This document shows, piece by piece, positions 26,664 to 35,778 of a stretch of DNA of 64,000 bases. The DNA lies in assembly GCA_965228625.1 (NCBI GenBank), contig OZ245829.1:2542001-2606000 (forward strand), in the 5' to 3' direction. The translations under genes were made by a program, and so were the position numbers. Position 1 is the stretch's first letter. Every line of letters starts with the position of its first letter. This DNA comes from UBA2767 sp965228625 (lineage in GTDB: Bacteria > Pseudomonadota > Alphaproteobacteria > Rhizobiales > Methyloligellaceae). The notes beneath the pieces were generated by a model that was not told the DNA's origin, made no database searches, and was given only the letters and a program-made list of their open reading frames with translations.

Positions 26664-29600
26664 GCTCTTGGCGCGCGGACGCTTGCCCTCCAGGGCGTCG
26701 ACTTCGGCCAGTTCCGCCTCGAGCGCCTCGGCACTGTGGACACGCGGTTTCGACCACCGGGCGATCAAGGTGTAGAGCACCGGCGTGATGAACAGCGTCG
26801 CGACCGCGGCAAGTCCCAAACCGCCGAAAACGACCCAGCCGATCGAGGCGCGCGATTCCGCGCCCGGTCCCGCGCCGAGAATGAGCGGCAGGCCCGCCAG
26901 CACCGTCGAGACCATGGTCATGACAATCGGCCGGACGCGCACGAGCGAGGCCTCGCGCGCGGCCTCGAGCACGCTCCGGCCCCGGTCACGAAGCTGATCG
27001 GCAAACTCCACCATCAGGATGGAGTTCTTCGCCATGATCCCGATAAGCATGAGAATGCCGATCTGGCTGTAGATGTTGATCGTCGTGCCCGTAAGCGCGA
27101 GCGCGAATATGGCGGCGCAGACGCCGAACGGCACAGTCAGCAACACCACCAGGGCTGACGTCACGCTCTCGAACTGGGCGACAAGCACCAGAAAGACGAC
27201 CAGCAGGGCGATGAGGTAGGTAATGAGAACGCCCTGCGACGTCTCATCCAGTTCAGCCGCCTCGTTCAGGAACAGAACGCCGATGCCGGGCGGCAACTCG
27301 TTCAGCGCGAGTTTTCGCACAGCGTCCACCGCGTCGCGCATCGAGAATCCTTCCGACAGGTCGGCATCGATCTCGATCGCCCGGCGTTGCCCGTGGCGGT
27401 CAAGCTCGGCGGCGACCGCATCTTCCTTGAACTCGATGAGCTGTGACAGCGGCACAAGCCGGCCGTCGGACGCGCTGACGTAGAGCCTGCGAAGATCCGA
27501 CGGATTGGTCACGGCCCCTTGCGTCGCCTGCACGATAATCGGCACGGTCTGATCATCGACGGTCAACTCGGCGACCTCGTCATTGTCGACCAGGACGGCA
27601 ATCGTGGATGCAAGGTTCTCGATGGACACGCCGAGATCGGTCGCGCGGCGCCGATTGATTTCCAGCGAGATCTGCGGTTGCGTGGCGCGGAATTCGACGC
27701 GCGTGTTCTTCAGTTGCGGAATCTCGCGCTCCATCGCCAGCACGAACTTGTCGGTCGCCTCGAGGATGCGGGTGTAGTTGGAGCCGGTGAGCGCGAACTT
27801 GATGCCGCCGCCGGCACTTCGCAGCCCCAGCGAATTGCGGCGCCAGACCCGCGCCTGGGCGCCCGGGATGTCGCGGATCGGCTTGTTCAGACGAGCTGCG
27901 AGCTCACCAGCGGTCACGTCGCGTTCCGACCAGTCACGAAGCGGCGCCTCGATCCACCCGCGGTTCAGGTCCCAGCGTCCGGTAATGGTGAAAACGTTGG
28001 TGATGGTGCCGTCGTCGACCAGCGGCTGCAGGATCTCCTCGACCTTTTCGACCTGACGGTCGGTGTAGGCCAGCCCCACCCCGTCAGGTGCAGTAAGAAA
28101 GACCGAAATGTTGCCGCGATCCTCCTTGGGCACCAGCTCCTCGCCGAGCGACAGGAGCGTGAGATAAGCCCCCACACCGACGACCGCGCAGGCGCCGATC
28201 AGCGCCAGCGGAGCGGCAAGGACGGCGTTGAGCGCTCTCCCATAGGACCGTTTCAGGAAGCCGTCGGGCGTCACCGCACCCGCTGCGTCGCCGGCCGGTC
28301 TGGCCTTGTCGGGAAGCCGCGACGCGAGCATCGGGACGAGCGTGAGCGCTACGAATGACGAAATACAGACGGTGACGGCAAGCACTACGCCGAATTCGAT
28401 GAACAGACGGCCCGCGGTTGATGGCAGGAACGAGATCGGCAGAAACACAGAAATAAGCGTTGCCGTCGTTGCCACGACCGCGAAGAAGACCTGCCGCGTG
28501 CCGAGGACGGCGGCGGCGCGCGAGGCGATGCCCTGCCCACGCAGACGCTGGATGTTCTCCAGAACGACAATGGCGTCGTCCACCACCAGTCCCGCGGCGA
28601 GGACGAGCGCCAGCAGCGTTATGATGTTGATCGAAAATCCAAGCAGCCAGATCGCCGCGACCGTCCCGATCAGCGCAATCGGGATCGTCGCCGCCGGGAT
28701 CAACGCCGCCCGGAACTGCCGGACGAAAAGGGCGATCACGGTGATCACGATGAGCACCGCGAGACACAGGGAAATCAGAACCTCGTGGATCGCCCCCTCG
28801 ATGAACCGAGAGTCGTCGCGCGTGATCTGAACCGTCAGATCCTTGAAGCGGGCGTTCAACTGCCCGACGACCTTGCGGACGCCCTCGGCGATGGAAACCG
28901 TGTTCGACTGCGCCTGGCGGACGACACCGAGATTGACCACCGTTCGTCCGTTGAGACGGACGTAATTCACCGGATCCTTGGGACCGAACGAAACCGTCGC
29001 CACGTCGCCGATGCGCACCGGGTCGCGCAGGATAAGCGCCTCGACCTCCTCCGGCTTGGTAACGGACGCGTTGGCGCGAACGAGCACCTCCTGGCGGTCG
29101 GACTGGAAGCTGCCCGCAGGCACGTCGTAGCGGGCGTTGCGCAGGACGGCGACGACGTCGGCGACGGACAGTTGGTAGGACGCGAGCTTCATCGGATCGA
29201 TGACGACCCGCAGTACCTTTTCCCGGTCCCCGAACATGACGACGTCGGCGACACCCTCCACCGACATCAGCTCCGGGATCACTTCGTCCTCGACCTTGCG
29301 CGTTACGTCTTCGATCGTGAGCCGGTCGCTGAACGCGGAGAGCTGGACGATCGGACGCGCGTCCGCGTCGGCCTTGATGACGAAGATATCCTCAACGCCC
29401 TCGGGCAGCTCGCGCTCGACCCTGCTGACCGCTTCGCGCACATCGTTTGCCGCGTCGATCAGATTGACCGAGGGGCTGAATTCGACGCGGATGCGGAAAT
29501 TGCCCTCTTCGCTCGAAGACCGCACCGACTTCACGCCATTGACCCGGGCAACCGCACCCTCGACCCGGGCCGTAATCTCGGCATCGATCGTTTCCGGCGA

Positions 29601-29777
29601 TCCGCCGGGATAGTTGGCGCGCACCGTGACAATCGGACGGTCGACGTCGGGCAGCTCGCGCACCTCGACGCCGAAGATCGCACTGATACCGGCAAGGATG
29701 ATCAGCAGATTGAGGACGGCCGCGAGATAAGGCCGGCGGACGCTTAACGCCGGGAGGTCGGATTTGTGCTCTTTCAT
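26658..29777 (-). CDS. RND-family efflux pump inner-membrane protein
   Basis: 1039 residues, the normal size for an AcrB/MdtB-type HAE-RND transporter. Twelve helices are expected: the first is AAVLNLLIILAGISAIFGV, and the proton-relay acidic pair sits in AAGLVVDDAIVVLENIQR. The C-terminal half shows IGIMAKNSILMVEFADQLRDRG. It exports amphiphilic compounds with a periplasmic adaptor and an outer-membrane channel. ATG 29777 begins the typical cytoplasmic lead; the longer in-frame extension is Ser/Arg-rich. The adaptor gene is 16 bases upstream. No outer-membrane channel gene lies in the window. Confidence 0.95.
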   Translation of the reverse strand: MKEHKSDLPALSVRRPYLAAVLNLLIILAGISAIFGVEVRELPDVDRPIVTVRANYPGGSPETIDAEITARVEGAVARVNGVKSVRSSSEEGNFRIRVEFSPSVNLIDAANDVREAVSRVERELPEGVEDIFVIKADADARPIVQLSAFSDRLTIEDVTRKVEDEVIPELMSVEGVADVVMFGDREKVLRVVIDPMKLASYQLSVADVVAVLRNARYDVPAGSFQSDRQEVLVRANASVTKPEEVEALILRDPVRIGDVATVSFGPKDPVNYVRLNGRTVVNLGVVRQAQSNTVSIAEGVRKVVGQLNARFKDLTVQITRDDSRFIEGAIHEVLISLCLAVLIVITVIALFVRQFRAALIPAATIPIALIGTVAAIWLLGFSINIITLLALVLAAGLVVDDAIVVLENIQRLRGQGIASRAAAVLGTRQVFFAVVATTATLISVFLPISFLPSTAGRLFIEFGVVLAVTVCISSFVALTLVPMLASRLPDKARPAGDAAGAVTPDGFLKRSYGRALNAVLAAPLALIGACAVVGVGAYLTLLSLGEELVPKEDRGNISVFLTAPDGVGLAYTDRQVEKVEEILQPLVDDGTITNVFTITGRWDLNRGWIEAPLRDWSERDVTAGELAARLNKPIRDIPGAQARVWRRNSLGLRSAGGGIKFALTGSNYTRILEATDKFVLAMEREIPQLKNTRVEFRATQPQISLEINRRRATDLGVSIENLASTIAVLVDNDEVAELTVDDQTVPIIVQATQGAVTNPSDLRRLYVSASDGRLVPLSQLIEFKEDAVAAELDRHGQRRAIEIDADLSEGFSMRDAVDAVRKLALNELPPGIGVLFLNEAAELDETSQGVLITYLIALLVVFLVLVAQFESVTSALVVLLTVPFGVCAAIFALALTGTTINIYSQIGILMLIGIMAKNSILMVEFADQLRDRGRSVLEAAREASLVRVRPIVMTMVSTVLAGLPLILGAGPGAESRASIGWVVFGGLGLAAVATLFITPVLYTLIARWSKPRVHSAEALEAELAEVDALEGKRPRAKSA

Positions 29778-29793
29778 CACGAGACCCGACCGG

Positions 29794-30957
29794 CTAGCTG
29801 CTCGGCACCGACCCCGGCTCGGTAAAACGGACAAGCCGTCCGGGGCGCAGCCTGTGAACACCTTCGACAACGACCACATCGCCCTTGGCAATGTCCCCGT
29901 CGACCAGGATGGTGTCATTCAACCGCTTGACGCTGCGCACGACGACCCGTTCCGCCTTGCCGTCGCGCACCCGCCAGATATAGCTCTCTCCCTTGCGCCA
30001 CTGCAGCGCCAGTTCCGGCACGCTCGGATAGGTTTTACCGGGCACCGTGAGGTCGACCACAAACGACATTCCGGGCCGCAGCAGATCTTCCGTGTTGGGA
30101 ATGCTCGCACGCACGGTGACGGTTCGCGACGTCGGTTCAATGCGGCTGTCGATGTATGAGATCACACCTTCGAATGTGCGGTCGCCGTAGCTCGGCGTGT
30201 GCGCATCGACTTTCTGGCCTCTTTTGATGCGGGCCAGATACTGTTCCGGCACCTCGAACTCGACGATCAGTTCGCTGCGATCGTCTATGGTCACCACCGC
30301 GCTGGTCGGAGAGACCCGATCGCCGCGCTCGAACTTCGGTATCCCGACGACACCGTCGAAGGGCGCCTTGATCTCGTGATCGGCAAGCGCCACCTCGGCC
30401 TGCTGCAGTTCCAGATCGGCGCGGTCGACGACCGTTCGCGCGTCATCCACATTGGCCTGGGACCCGATCTTCCTGTCCTTGAGCTGTTCGGCACGCGCGA
30501 GTGCGCGCTCCGCCTCGATCAGCTTGGTCCGCGCGACACGGACCGACAATTCGGCCTCACGCGAGTCGAGCCGCATGACCGGCTGGCCTTGTTCTATCCG
30601 ATCGCCGCCACTCACGAAAACATGCTGAATTTCGCCGGTTTCGTCCGGGTAGAGCATGACCGACTGTCGCGCACGCCCGGTGCCGATGGCGCCGACAATC
30701 GCGTCGTCCCGCGTCGTTCCGACCTTTGCGACAACGACCGGAACGCCCTGTTCCGCGCTGTTCCGCGCGGATTTTTCGGCCTGGGGCCCTCCTGTGACGC
30801 CTGCCACCACGGCGCTGACATAGTCACGGCCCACCCAGAGCGCCGCCGCCGCGCCGAGCAGAACGATGAACACGGCGAGCTGAATCCAGCCCGGGGTCGG
30901 GGTGGTCTCCGGGGTCCGGGCCTTGCGGGATTTCGCAGCACTGCGCTTCGGCGCCAT
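29794..30957 (-). CDS. RND efflux periplasmic adaptor (membrane fusion protein)
   Basis: 387 residues. A short basic N-terminus and one helix (IQLAVFIVLLGAAAALWVG) anchor it. The lipoyl-like halves are visible: VFVSGGDRIEQGQPVMRLDS and ALADHEIKAPFDGVVGIPKFERGDRV, separated by a helical hairpin (TKLIEAERALARAEQLKDRK). It belongs to the MdtA/AcrA family and links the RND pump to an outer-membrane channel. AGGA lies about 9 bases before ATG 30957. It is the first gene of the two-gene operon. Confidence 0.95.
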   Translation of the reverse strand: MAPKRSAAKSRKARTPETTPTPGWIQLAVFIVLLGAAAALWVGRDYVSAVVAGVTGGPQAEKSARNSAEQGVPVVVAKVGTTRDDAIVGAIGTGRARQSVMLYPDETGEIQHVFVSGGDRIEQGQPVMRLDSREAELSVRVARTKLIEAERALARAEQLKDRKIGSQANVDDARTVVDRADLELQQAEVALADHEIKAPFDGVVGIPKFERGDRVSPTSAVVTIDDRSELIVEFEVPEQYLARIKRGQKVDAHTPSYGDRTFEGVISYIDSRIEPTSRTVTVRASIPNTEDLLRPGMSFVVDLTVPGKTYPSVPELALQWRKGESYIWRVRDGKAERVVVRSVKRLNDTILVDGDIAKGDVVVVEGVHRLRPGRLVRFTEPGSVPSS

Positions 30958-31138
30958 ACGTTCAGCATCCTTTGCGCCTGGCAGCCGAATACCGGCCGCC
31001 GGCGATCAAGCTGAGACTGTTGAACAACAATGTAAACCAGACGGGTCGATGCCCGCCAACGGATTCGCATTATTGTTTCTTAACGTAGCGGCGAAAGAGC
31101 TTCCGTCGCGCCCGTGTTTCCGCGAAAAACGACGTTAA

Positions 31139-31582
31139 TCAAAGAATACCGAGTTTCGACAGCAGCGCGGCACCCCAGATCAGGCCGGCCAGCGCCAGCG
31201 CGAAAAAGACCCCGGCCGACGCCAGGTCCTTCGTAACGCGAATTCCCTCGTGACGGTTCGGGTGGAGGTGATTGCACAGCCTTTCAATGGCGGTGTTGAG
31301 GAACTCCACGGCAAGTACGAGCAGCAGGCTCGCGATCAATGCCACCCACACCCACACACTGTCGGCGATGAAGAAAGAGACGGGTACCGCAAGCGCGGCC
31401 ACCGCCAGCTCCTGCTTGATCGCGGCCTCTGTCAAAATTCCTTCACGCAGCCCTCCTACCGTGTTCGAGAAAGAGGCTGCGATTCGGCTCATCCCGCCCT
31501 TGCCGGGAACCGCGGAACGCTGTTTCAGGTGATCGTAGGATCCGGCAGCCTTATCCGTCTTTTGTCTGCGATCCGCGTTCAT
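31139..31582 (-). CDS. dgkA: Diacylglycerol kinase (DgkA type)
   Basis: 147 residues. Three membrane helices and the family core are visible: FSNTVGGLREGILTEAAIKQEL, then LLLVLAVEFLNTAIERLCN (the catalytic ENTAIE-type segment) and KDLASAGVFFALALAGLIWG. DgkA phosphorylates diacylglycerol to phosphatidic acid. The 30-residue basic lead before MSRIAASF is unusual, so a start at 31492 is also possible. It is divergent from agt across 139 bases with a tandem repeat. Since PlcP releases diacylglycerol, its place beside the lipid-remodelling genes makes sense. Confidence 0.9.
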   Translation of the reverse strand: MNADRRQKTDKAAGSYDHLKQRSAVPGKGGMSRIAASFSNTVGGLREGILTEAAIKQELAVAALAVPVSFFIADSVWVWVALIASLLLVLAVEFLNTAIERLCNHLHPNRHEGIRVTKDLASAGVFFALALAGLIWGAALLSKLGIL

Positions 31583-31606
31583 TCGTCCGTCCTGTGTCTT
31601 CAGTCG

Positions 31607-31662
31607 AGATTGTCCGGCCCATTATGCCAAGTTTGTCCGGCCCTATATCCCAAGATTGACCG
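31607..31662. repeat. Tandem repeat, period 23, between dgkA and agt
   Basis: Two full 23-base units (31607-31629 and 31630-31652) and ten bases of a third (31653-31662). The shared core is TTGTCCGGCCC, followed by a TAT-containing end CCAAG. Seen only in the divergent promoter region, so a regulatory role is possible. Confidence 0.6.
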
Positions 31663-31721
31663 TCTGACCATCGCCAGAACCTCAATCGGCCCCGGTGCAA
31701 CGTAATCCACGAAGCTGAGAT

Positions 31722-32774
31722 ATGCGCGGCGGCAAAAACGACAACCACCCATCGCCGATTCATATGGTTCTGGTCACCGACGCGTGGGAGCCACAGGTGA
31801 ACGGCGTCGTTCATTCACTGGGGCATATCTGCCGCATATTGCGCGCGGCGGACGACAAAGTCACCGTCATTCATCCAGGCCTGTTCCGCACCGTTCCCTG
31901 CCCCACCTATGCGGAGATCCGCCTGGCGGTCACCACGCCGGGCCGCATCGGCCGGATGATCGAGGATGCGGCTCCCGACGTGGTCCATATCTCGACCGAG
32001 GGTCCGCTCGGGCGAAGCGCGCGGCGTCACTGCCTCAGGACCGGCCGTGGGTTCACCACCAGTTATCACACCAGGTTCCCCGAATATGTGAGCGCACGGT
32101 TTCCCATTCCCGAGTCCTGGCTCTACGAAATTGTCCGGCGGTTTCACAATGACGGGCTGGGCTGCATGGTCGCCACCGCGTCGCTGCGCGACGAGCTTGC
32201 CGCACGGGGGTTTGAGAACCTGATGCACTGGCCCCGCGGCGTGGACCCGGAGCTGTTCAAGCCCACCGACAAGAAGGCCTGCCGCTTCGAGCGGCCGATC
32301 TTCCTGAATGTCGGCCGGGTGGCGGTGGAGAAGAACATCGAAGCCTTTGCTTCGCTGGAGGTCCCCGGCACCAAGGTCGTCGTCGGTGACGGTCCGGCGC
32401 TCGATGAACTCAGGCGCGCCTTCCCCGACGTGCGGTTTCTCGGCCAGAAGCGCGGCAGTGATCTGAGCCGGGCCTACGCGGAGGCGGACGTGTTCGTGTT
32501 CCCCAGCCTCACCGACACGTTCGGCAATGTGCTGCTCGAGGCGATGGCGTCCGGCCTGCCGGTCGCCGCTTATCCCGTCACCGGACCCAAGGACGTTGTG
32601 CTCGACCCGCGGGCCGGCGTTCTCGACGACGACCTGCAGCGCGCCGCGCTTGCCGCCCTGAAGCTCAAGGCGGAGGACGCGCGCGCCTATGCCCTGACCT
32701 ATAGCTGGGAGAACAGTGCGCGGATCTTCCGAAACAACATTCTTCAGGCCAATGGCCTCGCGGCAAGCCCTTGA
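31722..32774 (+). CDS. agt: GT4 glycosyltransferase, glycolipid-forming (Agt type)
   Basis: 350 residues. The N-terminal donor/acceptor region has VTDAWEPQVNGVVHSLGH (the PQxNGVV motif of SqdX- and MgtA-type glycosyltransferases) and the C-terminal nucleotide site has PSLTDTFGNVLLEAMASGLP (EX7E-like). Family members glycosylate diacylglycerol to make phosphorus-free glycolipids. The gene lies directly ahead of plcP, the order reported for alphaproteobacterial agt-plcP pairs used under phosphate starvation. PlcP-released diacylglycerol would be its substrate. An ATG 14 codons in is an alternative start. Confidence 0.88.
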   Translation: MRGGKNDNHPSPIHMVLVTDAWEPQVNGVVHSLGHICRILRAADDKVTVIHPGLFRTVPCPTYAEIRLAVTTPGRIGRMIEDAAPDVVHISTEGPLGRSARRHCLRTGRGFTTSYHTRFPEYVSARFPIPESWLYEIVRRFHNDGLGCMVATASLRDELAARGFENLMHWPRGVDPELFKPTDKKACRFERPIFLNVGRVAVEKNIEAFASLEVPGTKVVVGDGPALDELRRAFPDVRFLGQKRGSDLSRAYAEADVFVFPSLTDTFGNVLLEAMASGLPVAAYPVTGPKDVVLDPRAGVLDDDLQRAALAALKLKAEDARAYALTYSWENSARIFRNNILQANGLAASP

Positions 32775-32807
32775 GGCGCCACAAAGGTTAACGACTGCCC
32801 ACCGGAA

Positions 32808-32825
32808 CTGTCACACGGACTTCAC
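32808..32825 (+). promoter_or_regulatory. Pho-box-like site before plcP
   Basis: CTGTCAC-ACGG-ACTTCAC. The first half matches 6 of 7 bases of the CTGTCAT half-site of PhoB boxes and the spacing (4 bases between 7-base halves) is right; the second half is weak (3 of 7). It ends 47 bases before the chosen plcP ATG, in the agt-plcP gap. Confidence 0.45.
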
Positions 32826-32872
32826 GCGAATCCAGTTAGGTGCGCTTGAAATCCCCCGGGTCGGGACGGAGC

Positions 32873-33679
32873 ATGACCTTGCAACTCGATTCGCGTGAGC
32901 AGTTTCGCGCCCTCTTTATTTCCGATGTCCACCTCGGCACGCGCGCCTCGCAGACGGAGGCCCTGCTCGACTTTCTCAAACAGGCGGATGCCGAGGTCAT
33001 CTACCTGATCGGCGACATCATCGACTTCTGGAAGGTGCGGCGCGGCGCCTACTGGCCGCAGTCCCATAATGACGTTCTGCAGAAGCTTCTGCGGAAGGTC
33101 CGCAAGGGAACGCGGCTGGTGTATGTGCCGGGCAATCACGACGAGGCGTTGCGCGACTATGTCGACGTTCAGTTTGGCGGCATCGAAATCCACCGCCAAA
33201 CCGTTCATGTGGCAAAAAACGGCCGCAAATACCTTGTTCTCCACGGCGACGAGTTCGACGTCGTGCTTCGGACCGCGAAGTGGCTCGCGTTCCTGGGCGA
33301 CCGGAGCTACGAGTTCGCCCTGCGGCTCAACAGCCCGCTCAACTGGATGCGGCGGAGGTTCGGCTTCGGATACTGGTCCCTTTCCGCCTATCTCAAATAT
33401 CGCGTCAAACAGGCGGTCCAGTTTATCGGCGCCTTCGAGGCCGCGGTGATTCACGAAGCGACCCGCCGTGGGGTCGACGGCGTCATCTGCGGACACATTC
33501 ATCATGCGTCCGACCAGCGGGTCGGCCCGATCCACTATCTCAATTGCGGAGACTGGGTTGAGAGCTGCACCGCGCTCGTGGAGACGCGGCAGGGCGAAAT
33601 GAAGCTGATCCGGTGGAACGAGACGGTTGCCGAAGCCGCACGGCCGGCGCGGCAGCCCGAACCGGCAGAAGCCGCCTGA
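32873..33679 (+). CDS. plcP: PlcP-type phospholipase C metallophosphoesterase
   Basis: 268 residues. The five metallophosphatase motifs appear in order: ISDVHLGTRA (DxH), LIGDIIDFW (GDxxD), VPGNHDEAL (GNHD), VLHGDEFD, and CGHIHHA (GHxH). In phosphate-starved marine and rhizobial alphaproteobacteria, PlcP splits phosphatidyl lipids to diacylglycerol, which feeds glycolipid and DGTS synthesis. Relatives in the family include LpxH-like UDP-diacylglucosamine hydrolases, but the neighbourhood of agt and btaAB favours PlcP. A start at GTG 32840 is possible; ATG 32873 begins the conserved part. Confidence 0.88.
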   Translation: MTLQLDSREQFRALFISDVHLGTRASQTEALLDFLKQADAEVIYLIGDIIDFWKVRRGAYWPQSHNDVLQKLLRKVRKGTRLVYVPGNHDEALRDYVDVQFGGIEIHRQTVHVAKNGRKYLVLHGDEFDVVLRTAKWLAFLGDRSYEFALRLNSPLNWMRRRFGFGYWSLSAYLKYRVKQAVQFIGAFEAAVIHEATRRGVDGVICGHIHHASDQRVGPIHYLNCGDWVESCTALVETRQGEMKLIRWNETVAEAARPARQPEPAEAA

Positions 33680-33706
33680 TCATCCGATCATCAATTCCAA
33701 GCCAAA

Positions 33707-34978
33707 GTGGAACAAAACGTGGCGACAACAGGGACACTGAAACGAACCAGCGCGCGGCTTCTCGACGACGCCGTGCATCAAAGCTCTCCGCTTTCCGCTG
33801 AGGGCATCCGCGAGCGGCTGTTCACGCTTGCCTTCCGCGGCCTGGTCTATCCGCAGATCTGGGAAGACCCGGTGGTCGATCTGGAAGCTCTACAGGTCAA
33901 GCCCAGCGACCGGATGGTCGCCATCGCATCCGGCGGATGCAACGTGCTGAGTTACCTCTCCGCGAATCCGGCGCACATCACGGCGCTCGATCTGAACGCG
34001 GCGCATGTTGCTCTGAACCGGCTCAAGCGCTGCGCTCTCAAGCAGCTCGATGACCATGAGACGTTCTACCGTTTCTTCGGTGAAGCGAACTGCAGATCCA
34101 ATGTCACCGTCTACCGGGAGCATCTGAAGCCGTATCTGGACGCGGATACCCGGAAATACTGGGAAGGACGGGATTTCACCGGCCGCCGGCGTATCAGTCG
34201 CTTCGGGCGCGGTTTCTATCGCTATGGCCTGCTTGGACGGTTCATCGGTACCGGCCATCTGGCGGCACGGATGTTCGGCGTCAGGTTCGACGACCTTCTC
34301 AATGCGGGCAACCGCGATGAACAGCGCGCCATCTTCGAGCAGACGCTCTCGCCGTTGTTCGACCGCCGATTGGTTCAGTGGACGCTGAATCGGCCATTGT
34401 CCCTGTTCGGCCTCGGCATCCCACCGGTTCAGTATCGCGCGCTCGCCGGAAACCATCCCGGCGGCATGGCTGCGGTCGTCAAGGAGCGCCTCGAGCAGCT
34501 CGCCTGCGGCGAGGACATCGCCAAGAATTACTTCGCCTGGCAGGCCTTCGGCCGGTCCTACCCGCCCATGGGGCGCGGCGAGGTCCCGCCCTATCTGGAC
34601 CGCGAGAGCTTCGGCGCCATCAGGGACCGCGCGCACCGCGTCGACGTTCGGCTCCTCTCCTTCGGCGATTTCCTGAAGAGCCAGGACACCGGAAGTCTCG
34701 ATTGTTACGTGCTGCTCGACGCCCAGGACTGGATGACGCCCGAAGCGCTCAACGAATTGTGGCACGAAATCACCCGTACCGCGCGTCCGGGTGCGCGCGT
34801 CATTTTCCGCACCGCCGCCCGCGAGACGCTGCTGCCCGGCAAGGTCGACGCGGAGATTCTGTCGCGTTGGCACTACGAGGAGTACACTTCGAAAGAACTT
34901 ACGCGGCGCGACCGCTCCGCCATCTATGGCGGCTTCCACCTGTATGTTGCGAAAGGGCGCGCAAATGGATCTGGTTAG
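33707..34978 (+). CDS. btaA: BtaA, diacylglycerol 3-amino-3-carboxypropyltransferase
   Basis: 423 residues, the length of known BtaA proteins (DUF3419). Typical segments are YPQIWEDPVVDLEAL, IASGGCNVLSYL (SAM site) and ALDLNAAHVALNRLK, with a later LLDAQDWMTPEALNELW. BtaA moves the aminocarboxypropyl group of SAM onto diacylglycerol, giving diacylglycerylhomoserine, the precursor of the betaine lipid DGTS. The start is GTG, 27 bases after plcP. The end overlaps btaB by 14 bases, so the pair is translationally coupled. Confidence 0.95.
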   Translation: MEQNVATTGTLKRTSARLLDDAVHQSSPLSAEGIRERLFTLAFRGLVYPQIWEDPVVDLEALQVKPSDRMVAIASGGCNVLSYLSANPAHITALDLNAAHVALNRLKRCALKQLDDHETFYRFFGEANCRSNVTVYREHLKPYLDADTRKYWEGRDFTGRRRISRFGRGFYRYGLLGRFIGTGHLAARMFGVRFDDLLNAGNRDEQRAIFEQTLSPLFDRRLVQWTLNRPLSLFGLGIPPVQYRALAGNHPGGMAAVVKERLEQLACGEDIAKNYFAWQAFGRSYPPMGRGEVPPYLDRESFGAIRDRAHRVDVRLLSFGDFLKSQDTGSLDCYVLLDAQDWMTPEALNELWHEITRTARPGARVIFRTAARETLLPGKVDAEILSRWHYEEYTSKELTRRDRSAIYGGFHLYVAKGRANGSG

Positions 34979-35621
34979 CGGCGCCGATGCCGCGCGGATG
35001 GATGAAATCTACCGCTATCAGCGGTTCATCTATGACGTGACGCGCCGGTACTATCTGCTCGGGCGCACCGAGTTGATCCGGAGCCTGAAGCCGCCCAAAG
35101 ACGCCCGTGTCCTGGAAGTCGGCTGCGGCACGGCCTGGAACCTGATCCGCGCCGCACGCTGCTATCCCGATTGCCGTTTTTTCGGCATCGACATCTCGAC
35201 GGAGATGCTGCAGAGCGCGGGGCACGCCATCGACCGCGCCGGGCTGCGCGACCGGATCTCGCTGGCCGTAGGCGACGCGACGGGCTTCGACCCGCAGAAG
35301 ACATTCGGCGTTCACCAGTTCGATTGCGTGTTCGTCTCCTACGCGGTTTCGATGATCCCGGACTGGACCCGGGTCCTTGGCGCGGCGGAACGCATTCTGT
35401 CGCCCACGGGGCGCATACATCTTGTCGATTTCGGCCAATGCGATCGCCTGCCCGGAGCCTTCCGGCATCTGCTGTTCGCATGGCTGGCGCGGTTCTCCGT
35501 GACACCTCGGCAGAACATCGAGCACCATCTCGCGGAATTCGCCAGCGATTCAGGGTTCAACCTGGAGTTTAGCCCGCTCTACCGGGGCTATGCGGTCCGC
35601 GCCGCGCTTTCCCGCGCCTGA
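34965..35621 (+). CDS. btaB: BtaB, diacylglycerylhomoserine N-methyltransferase
   Basis: 218 residues. SAM motif I is VLEVGCGTAWNLIRAAR near residue 47, with FFGIDISTEMLQ as motif II and FDCVFVSYAVSMIPDW as the post-motif. BtaB adds three methyl groups to diacylglycerylhomoserine to make DGTS. ATG 34965 lies inside the btaA coding region, 14 bases before its end, with a weak purine-rich site. The order btaA-btaB after plcP completes a phosphorus-free lipid route from phospholipid to DGTS. Confidence 0.94.
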   Translation: MDLVSGADAARMDEIYRYQRFIYDVTRRYYLLGRTELIRSLKPPKDARVLEVGCGTAWNLIRAARCYPDCRFFGIDISTEMLQSAGHAIDRAGLRDRISLAVGDATGFDPQKTFGVHQFDCVFVSYAVSMIPDWTRVLGAAERILSPTGRIHLVDFGQCDRLPGAFRHLLFAWLARFSVTPRQNIEHHLAEFASDSGFNLEFSPLYRGYAVRAALSRA

Positions 35622-35718
35622 AGTCGAATTTCTTCCCCAATAATCAATTAGCTATGGTGTCCTTCGACTCTGGTCCGAAGCCGCGGCTGCGTCTACCATC
35701 GGTAATTGTCCGGCAGCT

Positions 35719-35746
35719 TTGAACCTTTTCCGCCGTTCAAGCGACT
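35719..35746 (+). promoter_or_regulatory. Candidate ECF promoter before the sigma gene
   Basis: TTGAACC, 16 bases, then CGACT, 32 bases before the sigma ATG. The same pair with the same spacing precedes the gene at 38743. ECF sigma factors often recognise a GAAC -35 element and control their own gene. Confidence 0.6.
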
Positions 35747-35778
35747 TAAGATCGTATGGCGGGCCATGGAGCCCAACA

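Noticed and set aside
28785..29747. 320-residue plus-strand frame opposite the RND pump
   Set aside because: Antisense to a well-supported transporter with no independent evidence.
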